From the NCBI GenBank assembly GCA_964006375.1, contig OZ023269.1:186001-250000 (forward strand): a DNA stretch of 64,000 nt. The letters run 5' to 3'. The stretch comes from Tillus elongatus (lineage: Eukaryota > Arthropoda > Insecta > Coleoptera > Cleridae). This document shows, piece after piece, positions 45,211-59,165 of the stretch. The notes under the pieces were generated by a model. That model made no database searches and had not been told where the DNA came from. It saw only the letters and a list, made by a program, of their open reading frames with translations. A program made the position numbers and the translations under genes. How positions within the stretch are numbered: position 1 is the stretch's first letter; the number at the start of each line of letters is the position of its first letter.

Positions 45211-45961
45211 GTCACAAGCAGATTATTTTGGTTTTAAATGTTATAAGTGTATTATATAAATCTTTTTCACCTAAATATTTTTCTTCAACTTAAAGAAGTA
45301 TATCTGACAACATTGCGGCCGCCATTTGGTATACTAATTTTAACCGCCAGAAAACGCAGCGAATGTCACATTATGCGCCAAAATAAATATAGCTTTTTCT
45401 TCCCCTATTTCAGATATGTCTCATTTGTTTATCTCACTTGATATATTTTTCCTTGAATGCATAAAATGCAAAATGCGTTCTAGTTATTGGCGGCGTAGAG
45501 CTGCTCTGTCTGTGTTTATTCTATTTTAATCTTATGATCATGTAACATAGAGTTAAAGTTGGATGGAAAATATTGGGCATTTGTATATGGGTACTTGTAT
45601 TGTAATCCACAAGAGAAAACCTTAATATCGCAACATATTGTGTACGACAGTGTAAAGAAGTTAGGACGAGTGGGAAATAATGAAGTCAATCTATAGTATC
45701 AAGAATTCATAATATCATCAATATAAAAGATCTCTTGATGAAACTCAGAAGACTAACGTTTTAGATGAATATAAAACACTTAGAGAACTATCACAACGTG
45801 GAACACGACAAACACACTGAAGAATGTGCAAAATTTGAGATTGGAGTTTTGAAACCTAAAATAAAATATGTATGAATATTATCTTATTTCCACAATGTGG
45901 TAATTTCATTTGTACTATTTTCATAGTAAACATTTGATATTTATTTTCGTTGTCCAAGAAG

Positions 45962-47335
<1,374 letters not shown>

Positions 47336-47904
47336 TTTTTTTTAAATCAAGACGTGTCTTTATCGAATGCTTGAACAGTGGTTATAATATGGATCTTGTT
47401 ATTTCATCTAATTTAGATTAAAATGAATAAAGCTTAATTAGTAGTTACTGCAAAACCGTGTAATACTCATTCTTTTAAGTAGAAAGCTATCAGTTTTCTT
47501 TAGAAGTTTAAAAGAATAGGCATATTTATGTTTTTGATGATGTTTGTGCATTAAACATGTTTTTTGTTCAGAATGTTTATTTACTTCATGAATAGAAACG
47601 TATTCAGATATGTGTGCCGTTTCATTTTATTTTAAGTATTAAGAAAACTCACTTTCTGAGCCTAAAAATGTCAAGGAATTTGATTTTTGATTTCTGCTGG
47701 GTACCCTGGTTAAAGAAACAAAAAACACACACAACATACAATATTTGCGTTGTAATAAGAACTTGCTATAACATAAACAACAATTACAACAATAAAAGAA
47801 CTAAATAATACCAGTAATAAAGTAGATTCTATACAACGAAAAAATAATGACACATATCAACTGATTACCCTATTATAACTTTTTGAAAAATGGTTAGAGG
47901 TATT

Positions 47905-48330
47905 TTGTTTGAAGAAAGTGTGATTTTGGTTTTCAAAATGGTAATGAAATAATTTTTGGATGTTTATAAAGGCGCAATTGAATGTGAGCATATCTCGCGC
48001 TTGATAATACGGATAGGTAAAATCTGAGGTTACCGTTGGATTCAGCACTACAAACTACACAAGGAAATATGATTGGTTTTAAAAATGGTAATGAAATAAT
48101 TTTTGCATGTTTATAAAGGCGCGCAGCTGAATGTGGACATATCTCGCTTAATAATAAAGCTGAGAGAAATCCGAGGTGACCGTTAGCTTCAGCGCGACAA
48201 ACTACACAAGAAAATGTGACTGGTCTTTAAAAATATTGGTAATGGACGATTTTGAATGTGTAAAGGAGTTGTTCCAAGTAGTGCAACTGAATGTGAGCAT
48301 ATCTCGTTTAATTAGAAAGTAGCTAGAATC
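47905..48330. repeat. Tandem repeat of about 150 bp, three units
   Basis: AAAATGGTAATGAAATAATT occurs at about 47,936 and 48,086, with a diverged third copy at 48,226. TGTTTATAAAGGCGC and CATATCTCGC recur in each unit. Confidence 0.75.
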
Positions 48331-48374
48331 TATCAAATCAGTTTGCTCATTTAAAACAAGGTAGCTATTGCCGT

Positions 48375-48510
48375 GTATATGCTTCTTTACTTCTAAAGCT
48401 TAAGAAATCAAGTTTTTGCTTGTCATTACAAAAATGTAATATGTGCTTTTTTACTTCTAAAGCTTAAAAAAGATACGTTTCCACTTGTCATTACAAAAAT
48501 GTGGTAAGAT
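48375..48510. repeat. Two-unit direct repeat of about 67 bp
   Basis: TTTACTTCTAAAGCTTAA and CTTGTCATTACAAAAATGT each occur twice in order. It lies beside the 150-bp array. Confidence 0.75.
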
Positions 48511-48975
48511 CAACAACAATTAATTAATTAAATGAACGCATTCTGCCTGTATCTAAAACTAACAAACATATGAAACAAAAGCAGGGTGACCCCAAAAATC
48601 ACAGAAATAATAACTGAGTTGACAACGAAATTGTCTTAATAGCAGTTTTTTTAGTGATAGCTACTGATAAAGGCAAATTCTTTGCCAAAATGCGTATATC
48701 TGTTATTAATTTTGTAGTTTTTGGGGTGATTTTGCTTTTTGCTCCAGTTGCTATCCACATAGGTTTTTTAACAAAAATACATTTAAAAAGCGGTATCTTA
48801 TAACTTATACCCAGCCACCTTTCAACCATTCACCTGGGTTAAAATTATTCTTTCAATCATCAAAATTAAATATTACTATTGCATATATGTACAGCTATTA
48901 GTTCTACATTTAAATTATTGGGCAAGAAAATAACTATAAACCCTGGCAAGTAGTTGTTAAGGCTCACCTTCTTAC

Positions 48976-49128
48976 CCCTGCGCAGAAGACACAGGTATGG
49001 ATCCATAGTTGTAGTAGTAACACCTGGTCTGCTCACAGATGAAGTCTTTGATTGCCATACAGTCATCTGTGTCCCATTCAAAACCAGGCGCCCTCAGGGC
49101 TACGCATCCGTTCGAAGAACCGCTATCA
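48976..49128 (-). CDS. C-type lectin, exon with the CTLD C-terminal half
   Basis: The acceptor is TTTTTCAG and the donor GTAAGA. The frame would reach a TAA two bases into the intron, so the GGG|GTAAGA donor is needed and its phase matches the last exon. It encodes DSGSSNGCVALRAPGFEWDT, then DDCMAIKDFICEQTRCYYYN and YGSIPVSSAQ. GCVAL, W-D-C and FICE are the canonical third and fourth strands and the paired cysteines of a C-type lectin-like domain. Confidence 0.88.
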
Positions 49129-49189
49129 CTGAAAAAGAAGGATTTATTCATCTTAAAACCACGACACAATAAGCCAATGAACTAAAAGT

Positions 49190-49222
49190 GTGGACGCAGT
49201 AAGTGCGTTATGATAGGATATA
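49190..49222 (-). repeat. TA-core terminus only
   Basis: GTGTGGACGCAGTAAGTGCG followed by TTATGATAGGA. It abuts the Penelope relic. Confidence 0.5.
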
Positions 49223-49880
49223 CTTGGTTGAGTTTGGAAAGAAGTGGTGAATAGTATCAAGAATGGTTGCCATTTTGCAAATTTTATGTTGTTGGTGATT
49301 TGGTTTATTTTTTCCAGGATATCGGTTATGTTTTGATTGTCATATATTATTAATATATGATGATTGATGTTGATGGTGTTGATTTTATCTTCTAACTGTT
49401 GTATGTATATTTCTGCCATGATGCTTGATAGTGGAGATCCCATTGGTAGTCCGTCTTCTTGGATGTATTATTCTCCGTTGAATTCAAAGTAATTTTGTTT
49501 CAATATAATGTTTAATATTTTGTTGATTTGTTGTTTTTTGTTATTATTTTGCATTTTATTTTCGATTATATTTGTGGTTTCGTTAATTGGTATATTGGTG
49601 TACATATTTGTTATGTCGAATGAGGCAAGTCTTGTGTTTTTGTTTATGTTTTCTAATTTATGCACTAGTTCTATGTAGTTTTTTATGTTAAATTTGTTTT
49701 CCAGATGTATATCTTGTTTTAGTACTTGGTCTACTTCTTTTGTTATTTTGTATGAAGGTGCATTTTTGAAGTTGAGGAAAGGTCTTATTGGTATCCCGTT
49801 TTGTGTATTTTTATTATTCCTGTCATTGGTGGTGCTTTAGGGTTGTTGTTATAATAATGTGGTGTTTTTTGGTTGAATAT
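49215..49880 (-). pseudogene. Penelope-like retroelement RT relic
   Basis: The minus strand reads TGIIKIHK, then after a frame change LASFDITNMYTNIPINETTN, then a stop, then GLPMGSPLSSIMAEIYIQQL. FDITNMYTNIP is motif A and GLPMGSPLSSxMAEIYI is motif B of Penelope-like RTs. The YxDD box and the GIY-YIG endonuclease are missing. Confidence 0.75.
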
Positions 49881-49924
49881 TGTCTTGTGTTTTTTTATGA
49901 TGTTTCATATCCCAATTACTCACC

Positions 49925-50172
49925 ATTTTCTTTGAAAACGTAGTCGGAGATGACTTCCACCAAATTTCAATATATATTTATTATATTGCATTGTATATAA
50001 GTGTATACAGATATTTGAATCTCACTGTGTTAAGCGTTGTGTTTTTTAACTTTTTCTTTTTTTTTTGTAACTAAACAGCAATATTGTCTTTATATATTTA
50101 TATCTATTGTGACGAGCTTATCCATGTATTGTGGCAAGAAAGCGAAAATAAATTATCTTATCTTATCTTATC
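49925..50172 (+). repeat. Probable LINE 3' end with (TTATC)n tail
   Basis: TGTGGCAAGAAAGCGAAAAT, then AAATTATCTTATCTTATCTT. A 3' UTR ending in a short pentamer tail is typical of some CR1/RTE-type elements. The coding region is absent. Confidence 0.4.
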
Positions 50173-50560
50173 TATTCCTATTGCATCACTAAAATCCTCA
50201 CCCTGTGTAATGTATTATTCAAACCGAATAAGAAACTTAAGAGAAAGAAAAAAAATCATCTAATTGAGATGAGAACCTGCATTTAAAAAATAAATATTGC
50301 AAATCGTGTCTTTAACGATACGGCCACCTTACAATTACCACAATAAGTTAGTTTAATGCCAGTGATCTACGTACAATTACATACATTTCAATATTTTGTT
50401 GCTGCTTTGCAGTGAAATATTTTCCTTATCATGTTTTTTTCGTGTTAAAATAAAACAACATCAATTCGTTCAAATAAGTAAGCAATAATATATAATTTTT
50501 TTCATTGCAATGGCCAGAAGAGTATTTTCTTGGGATAATAAACTTATTAAACCATAAGTT

Positions 50561-50905
50561 AGCCTCGGCGGTCCATTGGTAAGTACGTGTGCCTCTGAAC
50601 CCAGGGGTACTGGGTTCGACTCCCAGCAGAACATTTCACTTTTTCAGTACATACTGTAAAATTAACACCAACAGAGGTTGTGACATTGTGTTTGAGCAAG
50701 TTTAATGCCTGTACGTTCCGCCCATCAGAGGGGAGCGTAAAGCCGCCGATCTCGTGTACCATGTGATGTTGGGCACGTTAAATATCCATACCCTCCTTAC
50801 AGGAATGTACGGGTTCGGCACAATGTCCAGGATAGTGAGGTGAAACTGCTCTCTGGCGTCAGTGATTGGCCATAGCCGCGGAAATAGACCCACGTTAAAG
50901 AAAGG
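50561..50905 (+). mobile_element. tRNA-derived SINE
   Basis: The head AGCCTCGGCGGTCCATTGGT has a changed A box. The B box reads GGGTTCGACTCCC, and the body is complete to CCCACGTTAAAGAAAGGAG. It lies in the lectin intron between exons C and B. Confidence 0.85.
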
Positions 50906-51542
50906 AGAACAAATCAAGTCTGCTAAAAACATTGACGGTTCTCTACAGGCTGTAAATTATTTTTTTAAGTTGCCTAGTTATGATGCAAATGTTGACATAT
51001 ACCACAACAAGGCATTTAAGCAATGAAACATGATTGCTTTTTAAATATCTAGGTCACATAAAAATAGAGAAACCTATTTTAGCTTTTAAATATTACAATT
51101 ACTTATAATTTTGATTTCAAACTCGAAACTGTGCAAAACTGTGTTTTTTAAAACACCACAGTTTATAGTACTTGAAGTTTAAACTTGAAACTGTGCAGAA
51201 CGTAACACTATTGTATAATTTTGTTTTGTATAAGTTTAGTTTTTTACTTAAAATTACATCAATTCAAAGCTAAAAGAGAAAATTAAACCACTGTTTTGAT
51301 TCTTAAGTTGAAAGACAACTTCAAGGCTTAAAACTAAAATAATACGTCAATAAAAGAAAGTGAATTATTTGCCTGACTCTTGCTACAACATTTTGTTTAA
51401 ATAAAAATAACAAAAATATTTGTAAACTTCAACATACTTTGTCTTAGAGCCCTTAATAATGACCAAAACACTGTCTAAATTTAATAAGGAATATTCCTAG
51501 AGTTTATCAAGGAGTTTTATTATTTTTATTTAAACGTTAATG

Positions 51543-51613
<71 letters not shown>

Positions 51614-52267
51614 TTTGATGTTAAGTAATAAACATCAAAAGTCCCACAAATCCCAATGGCGTGCACTACCTTTTGGATAAGGGTAACGAATCGATATTAA
51701 ATTGTTATTATATTTTTATACTAGTCCATATAATATTAAATCTCGTATTACATTAAGTGAATTCCACTTTCTACGCCTATGATTGTTGCTTTAACAGTGT
51801 TTTGAATTAATGAACTGCAGGATTCAAAAGAATAAGCAATGAGCTAAGGCTCTAGGTTTGTTAATATGTTTTATAAGCGGCACATGTGTGTGTCATTTGT
51901 TATTACTATAGGGCCTTGGAAAAAAGCGGGACACTGTCACTATCAGCTGAAATTTCACCTGCTTTTACCTAAAGTAGCCAAGTAGCGATTTCATACAAAA
52001 AGGCTAATATTCTAAGTAAATTTGATATATTACTCCCCCTCAAAAGTACGTGCACTATAATATATGCAAAATTTAACATTTTTTAAAGAAAAATTTCAGT
52101 TTAAATATAAAATTTTGAATAATTTAAAAATTTTAAATTTAAATTATAAATATTTTTGAGTTTAAAATGAAAGTTAGAGTTATACATATTGTTCCCCTAT
52201 GGCCATTTGACGTGTTCTTAGTAGTAACCCGACAAAATTAGATACATAATTAAATACATAAGTTTAC
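50906..52267. other. Lectin intron; only a bare (TA)n tract
   Basis: AT-rich sequence with a TA tract at 51,546-51,612. That tract has no TA-core flanks. Nothing else recognised. Confidence 0.5.
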
Positions 52268-52457
52268 CTTTCCCTTGCTGTTCTTTGCGGACTTGTACTA
52301 CCATTTGGAATGTCAGAAATGATAGCACTGTTCTCTGCTTCATTGTGTTTTCTCATATAATTAAATGTTGCATTGAAAGGTAATCCAGTACTTAACCACA
52401 GGAACATATTGGTACCTAACCTGTTACCAGACGTCCAAAAGTCGTATTTGTTGTAAC
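52268..52457 (-). CDS. C-type lectin, exon with the CTLD middle
   Basis: The acceptor is TAATTTCAG and the donor GTAAAC. With the carried G it reads YNKYDFWTSGNRLGTNMFLW, then LSTGLPFNATFNYMRKHNEA and SDIPNGSTSPQRTARE. FWTSGNRL replaces the usual WIG box, and FLWLSTGLPF is the conserved W strand. The EPN or QPD calcium triad is absent, and a loop of about 25 residues sits before the next cysteine. This suggests sugar binding is not of the calcium-dependent mannose or galactose kind. Confidence 0.9.
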
Positions 52458-52989
52458 CTGAAATTAGAATTCATTTTGAAAACAAAATAATCACAAAAGA
52501 AGGTAGAATTTTTATGGCGGGTCTTAACTAGGAGCTCTTGGTGTTCCAGGTTTATTTAACCGGGTCTGTCTTTTTGTTTGTTTGTTTTGTAATTTTTAGT
52601 TTGTTTTCATTATGGAATGTAAAGTTATTTGGAGCCTGTGGTAAACGCTAATATGCACACTTTTGGAAAAACATACTTCACGACATCCGTGTTTTTTACA
52701 CCTGCCTTCATCAGTGGATGAGAAGATTGATGATACTAACTTAACTAAATGCACTAACAGGTTTTACATTTGACCTCACTACAACTTCTTATCGTCTCTT
52801 GCCTTCACGGGATCGTTAGGCAGAAAAAATATTTATACGTTGTAATGACAACTATAAATAAAAATCGATTAAACTGATATCAGAGAGGACAAGCAGCTAT
52901 TCTTAAGCCAGGAGGTTGTAGTTGGGGCATTTACAATGAATAAATCGAAGTTAACCTTGTTTGCAAAATGATCATTAGGTTAAAAAAAA

Positions 52990-54343
<1,354 letters not shown>

Positions 54344-54573
54344 ACACTGCTGTGGTAAAGTTGGTTTTACCAATGTGTTCTTATTTTACAGTACAATTAT
54401 TTGTATTGAACTTTCGTTGTTTTCTTTGATTTAAGAAAAATATCCTGCTTCAGCCTAAAATATTATTAGAGGGCCTGGTGAGATCAAGGTAACCTTAGTA
54501 AATAATTAGACAACAACAATAAATATAATATCATAACGAATAAATATTAAAGTCTATTAGCGCTAGATCTATT

Positions 54574-54836
54574 AGAGCCTCGGTGGTTCAGTGGTAAGAA
54601 CGTGTGCCTCTGAACTGGAGGTTACTGGGTTCGATCCCAAGGTTCTCCTTTCACTTTTTTAGTGCATACTGTACAAATTAACATCAACCGAGGTTGTTGC
54701 ATTGTATTTGAGCAAGTTGAATGCCTGCATGTTCCGCCCTTCGGAGGGGGCGTAAAGCCGTCGGCATCGTGTCCATGCGATGTTGGACACCTTAAAGATC
54801 TCTACCCTACTTACATAAAGGTAGGGATTTGGTAAA
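54574..54836 (+). mobile_element. tRNA-derived SINE, 3'-truncated
   Basis: The head is well preserved (GCCTCGGTGGTTCAGTGGTA, GGGTTCGATCCC). The body ends after AGGTAGGGATTTGGTAAAAT. The foldback element at 54,854 begins within 20 bases. Confidence 0.85.
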
Positions 54837-54853
54837 ATTTAAAAAATTAAAAT

Positions 54854-55262
54854 AGGCACAAAAAACGACAAATAACTAGATTACTAATTCAAAAAACAAA
54901 AATTAATTTAAATAAAATTTTATTATTATATGCGCTACCTACTTATCTGTTTGAAGTCGGTGCCACGCCAATTAGGTAGGTAGTAGATAAATAGGTTAGG
55001 TCCAGTCCCGCCACATCGCACGCGAAGGAATGTGTGAGCGTGGGTTGGCCTTTAATCATCAACAGCATATTTAGGTATTTCATTAGAATTATAATCAGTT
55101 ATTAATTAAGCTGTTTATATCGCTAAGTATTATTGTGTTTCGGGCTTGGCACCGACTTGAAACAGATAAGTAGTTAGCGCATATAATAATATTTCATTTA
55201 AACTAATTTTTGTGTTTTAAACTAAACCTGTAATCCAGTTGTTTTTCGCTTTTTAGTGCATA
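54854..55262. mobile_element. Foldback element with arms of about 110 bp
   Basis: The left arm (54,854-54,969, with TTATATGCGCTACCTACTTA and AAGTCGGTGCCACGCC) is mirrored by the right arm (55,143-55,262, with GGCTTGGCACCGACTTGAAA and TAAGTAGTTAGCGCATATAA). A centre of about 170 bases separates them. No open frame lies inside, so it is non-autonomous. The arms differ at about one base in eight, so it is old. Confidence 0.7.
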
Positions 55263-55404
55263 TTTTGGCGTCGGCCTATTTGTTTTTAAGTTTGTTAATT
55301 TTCAATTTTTAGCGTAAATATGCGAACGTAGTGAGTACGGTATTAGTAAATTGTTACAATATAATCAAAGTGCCGTATTACAGTAGAACTTTAAGTTACA
55401 TAGA

Positions 55405-55765
55405 TTATAATTGAGGATTTCCCTCGATTACCCTAAGATCTCATCATCAGATTATGACTTGGTGAAAATGGGACCACTTCAGGAGCATACCATTCCAAAC
55501 AAAAGAATATTTTTTACAATTGGTTCACAATTGAAGAAAATATCGGTGAACATACATAAAAAATATTTTTTGAGGATTTCCCTCGATTTCCCAGGCAGAT
55601 TCCATCATAAGATCCTGACTTGGTGTAAATGGGACCACCTCAGGAGTATAGCCTTTTAAACAAAACAAGATTTTTTTTAATTGCTCCACAATTGACGAAA
55701 ATATCGGTGAACATACATAAAAAATCATACAGACGAACATAGAACCTCCTTTTTTGAAGCCAGTT
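55405..55765 (+). repeat. Two-unit repeat of about 160 bp, possible LINE 3' end
   Basis: TTGAGGATTTCCCTCGATT occurs at 55,411 and 55,569, each time with AAAATATCGGTGAACATACA. The second unit runs into AGAACCTCCTTTTTTGAAGC, a motif I associate with 3' ends of lepidopteran retroelements, from memory only. Confidence 0.5.
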
Positions 55766-55867
55766 AACAAGTAGATGGGCGCTGCTTTTTCATTGAAGTT
55801 TCTTTAACTGCTTAGCTTTCTTTATCATATATGCCCGATCTTTGTAACGTATTTTAGTACAAAAAAA

Positions 55868-56180
55868 ATGACCGAGGAGATTGCGACATTTGAATTTTGA
55901 CATTTTTTTCAAATGAGCACGAACTAGGACGCCTAGAACCCATATCCAGGGTCAGTTTCAATTAGCACACGGATAACTAAAAAATAATAGCCCGATTTTG
56001 ATTAAATTTAATAGGTTCATTCCTTTTGTAAGTGCCTTGGACAAGTTCCTTAGCCAAAAAAAATTCGGGCCAGTTTTTCTGGGAAAAAATTAGGAAAATT
56101 TTTGTATCTTAAAAAAAGCAAATTTGGTACGCAGGTTTATATTATTAAAATTATACCACGTACTAATATTTAGGTCTTTT
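55868..56180 (+). repeat. TA-core element relic without a (TA)n tract
   Basis: The left block (GACATTTGAATTTTGACATT, ACCCATATCCAGGGTCAG) joins GCACACGGATAACTAAAAAA directly through TTTCAATTA. The TA core is missing, and both termini have decayed. Confidence 0.6.
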
Positions 56181-56393
56181 AAGTTAAAAGAGTGTCTAAA
56201 CGAATACGTTCAAAGCTAATATAACATCGAGAAAAAAAAGTTAAAAGAAAAAAAAAATTAGTGCCACTGAAGATCAGAGTAGAGTACAAAACTAAAATAA
56301 TATAGCTATTTTTTTTCGTTTTAGTACACTGAAATAATAAGCCTGTTTTTAAAAAACATTATTCAACTCCTAACGTATTTAACATAAACTTAC

Positions 56394-56576
56394 CTGCATT
56401 GCTTAAATACTGTGTAATGGAATCTGCTTTTTCTTTCGTTTCAAACGAGACTAATTGTAAACCAAGTGATCTACAGTATTGGTATGCTAAGAAATAATTT
56501 AATTCTGGAGAATATGGGTTCATCCTACTAACAAAATATTGGACTCCATCTAGCTGTATCGTCGTTATCCTCTGTC
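56394..56576 (-). CDS. C-type lectin, exon with the CTLD start
   Basis: The first recognised exon of the gene runs from TTTCTTACAG to GTAAGT. After a glycine or arginine codon shared with an unseen exon it reads QRITTIQLDGVQYFVSRMNP, then YSPELNYFLAYQYCRSLGLQ and LVSFETKEKADSITQYLSNA. The YFVS strand, YQYC cysteine and LVSFETKEKA helix open a C-type lectin-like domain. The very conserved MNPYSPELNYFLAYQYCRS string marks a secreted lectin known across insects. The signal peptide must lie in an exon at higher coordinates. Confidence 0.9.
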
Positions 56577-56989
56577 CTGTAAGAAAAACAAAACGCATTT
56601 AATTTAGAATAATTAATTTTTAATGCATTATGTCAAGTAAACACCATTTACATATAATACAATTTTTTTCTTTTTTAACCGACCATCTCTAATAGTATTG
56701 CATTTTTGCATTAGCCATCGAATTATAATGCATGTTTGTAAAGAAAAAAATTGATAGCGTTTATCGTTTTCGAGATATTTCAGCTGTTTTGTACCTTTTC
56801 ATATTTTTGACACATATCAAAAATTATGATACGGCGAATTCACCAATACATAGCGGAGTCCCGTGACAATGATGCATTCAGAGAACTTTCGTTTATATTA
56901 TTCGTCGAAAAGAATTAAGATGCCGTATACAGACGCTCCCAAATACTGACTCAATTTTAAAAACCAAACTGTCGAAACTTCACCTTACT

Positions 56990-58120
56990 CACTACTCTGG
57001 CACTAGTGAGTGTCGGGTCTAGACGAACCCGGAGTAGAGCTGAGATCTCTAGGGATGGATTACAGCTAGTGATTAAGGCCTCTTCTGTGAGCTTCGAAAC
57101 GGACAAACGACCTCACTTGGATGCTGCTCGGGTGCGGGACTTCATGATACCACCTCGAGTCAAATACTGACGGATGTCTGGTCTAAAGGAACTCTGAGAG
57201 AGCTTATCTCTTTGAGCTTCGAAATGGGCAAGCCACTTTACTCAGATGGCAGTACACCTGTCAAAGTAACTTTCACCTTCACAAATATCGTCTCCTGCGG
57301 GGAGCTCGCACGATTTGTTAGGTAGAATTTAAGCAAACATTGGCGGGTATCGAGTCTAGACGAATCCGGAGGGATTCAGATCTCTAGGGGTGATACAACG
57401 GGATATTGAGGCCTACACTGTGAGTTTCGAAACGGGCTGACGTCCCGCTTGGATGCTGCTGGAAGGTGGGATTTCATGACACCGCCTCGAGTCAATCAAA
57501 CACTGGCGGTGGTCTGGTCTAGGTGAGCCTGGAGGGATGCGGAGATCTCTCGGGAGTGATATGCACCCCGATTTTGACGTCCCCTCCACTGTGGGCTTAG
57601 AAATGGACAATTGGCCTCGCTTGGTTGTTACTTGGGAGCGAGGTTCCAGATAATACCGCCCTGAGTTGAGCGCTGGCGGGTGTCGTGTGTCCAGACGACC
57701 CGGAGGGGGTTGAAATCTATGATGAGTGGTATACACCCGGAGTTTGAGGCCCCCACTGTTTGCTTCGAAACGGACGGACGGCCTCACTTGAGTGATGCTC
57801 GGGAGTGGGACTCAATGGGATGTAGCCTTGAGTCCAACACTGGTGAGTGTCGTGTTTAGACCAACCCGGAGGAGAGCAGAGATCTCTAGGGGTGAATTAC
57901 AACTGGAGATTGGATGCTGCTCGAGAGCTGGAAACATGATACCGCCTCGAGTCAAACACTGACAGATGTCAGGTCCAGACGAACTCGGATAAAGGTTATC
58001 TCTTTTTGAGCTGCGAAATGGGCAAGGGACTTCACTCAGATGACAGTACACCTGCAAAACAAACTTCCACCCTCAAGAAAAGATCGACTCCCACAAGGAG
58101 GTGGAATTCGTGGGTGAAAT
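56990..58120. repeat. GC-rich degenerate tandem array, units of about 120-180 bp
   Basis: GTCTAGACGAACCCGGAG-like segments recur near 57,017, 57,356, 57,516, 57,690, 57,856 and 57,977. Each is accompanied by GAGATCTCTAGGGGTGA, GAGCTTCGAAACGG and CATGATACCGCCTCGAG. GC is far above the window average. There is no open frame that follows the period, so a minisatellite is likelier than a repeat protein. Confidence 0.75.
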
Positions 58121-58849
58121 CTAGGTAATTAGACGTGAGCTACCATAGACCTAAGGTCGCGGTGGAGGGACTCGAATAGACTCACAATGAATCTAATCTA
58201 AGCTGTGTCTCAGACGTGAAGGGCATGCCCTCTGCTTCATGTTTTATATAACACTCTCTACACCTACAGACTCTAGTTTTGGAAATATTTACGTTTATAA
58301 TCGGATACAGTGATTCATGTAGGGATCAGTTAAAAATTTTGTGTTCAATTTTTTATCGAATTGTATTAACCGATCAGATTATGAGTTTAGCGAATTCTTG
58401 AAGAAAAATATGAAAATATTTGAATTAACTTTGGTACAAAAATGGTAACAGATAATTAATTTGGTAGGATTATCTATGTTTGCCTTTTCATAATATATAA
58501 GTACATAGTTGATAAATTGTTTTCACAAATGCCCAACAAAACTTTTAAGGTGACATACTGTTCTTATTTCTGACAGCCTGTGACATGAAAATATGAGTAT
58601 TTTTCGGCTTATCTTTTTCTTTACTTCCACTGGTTTAAATTTTCGGAAAAGGTAAAAAAACACATTTTCTTTTCTTCAATTTAAATTAGTTGGCGTAGAA
58701 AATTTTGTTTCCGTATAAATCATTTTTTGTCAGATTTTTGTGAAATTTTAGTAATTAGTAATAAATGTTTGATAGCGTATTGTAAAAAAATGTTTGCAAA
58801 TTTCCATGTTAAAAGTTTCGTTGAAAGCTTTTTATGATTAATTATATCT

Positions 58850-59045
58850 TCGCAGGTGGGTAGATAGCTTTAAGAGGTTCGTTGGTTAGCAACATCGGAC
58901 CAGTTTTTTCGGGAATATTTTAAGTTAATTTTCGAAAAATTGTTTCACTTTTTTAAACAAACTGCTTTCATTAGAAAAATACGCATTTCCTATTAAAAAC
59001 GTTTTAATGAAAATTTACTACCATAACGCCCTTTCTGCCTCCAGA
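58850..59045 (+). repeat. TA-core right-half relic
   Basis: GGTTCGTTGGTTAGCAACAT and AAAATTTACTACCATAACGC, ending in a decayed CCCTTTCTGCCTCCAG terminus. Confidence 0.5.
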
Positions 59046-59165
59046 ATGTTGTATACTATCATCCATTGTCTTTCGTATACAGTACACACAGCATTATTTG
59101 TCTTAAATGTGTTGCCAATAAATAAACGAAAAGTACTGGTGCAAATGACACCGTTAATCTTAGAT

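Noticed and set aside
48966..48980. Ending the lectin at the TAA just past codon 51 of the 48,976 exon
   Set aside because: A GTAAGA donor precedes the stop, and its phase fits the Ser/Thr exon at 44,199 exactly. A short form by intron retention cannot be excluded.
57413..57787. 124-codon minus-strand frame in the GC-rich array
   Set aside because: The frame does not follow the repeat period, and neighbouring units have stops. Its length is explained by high GC.
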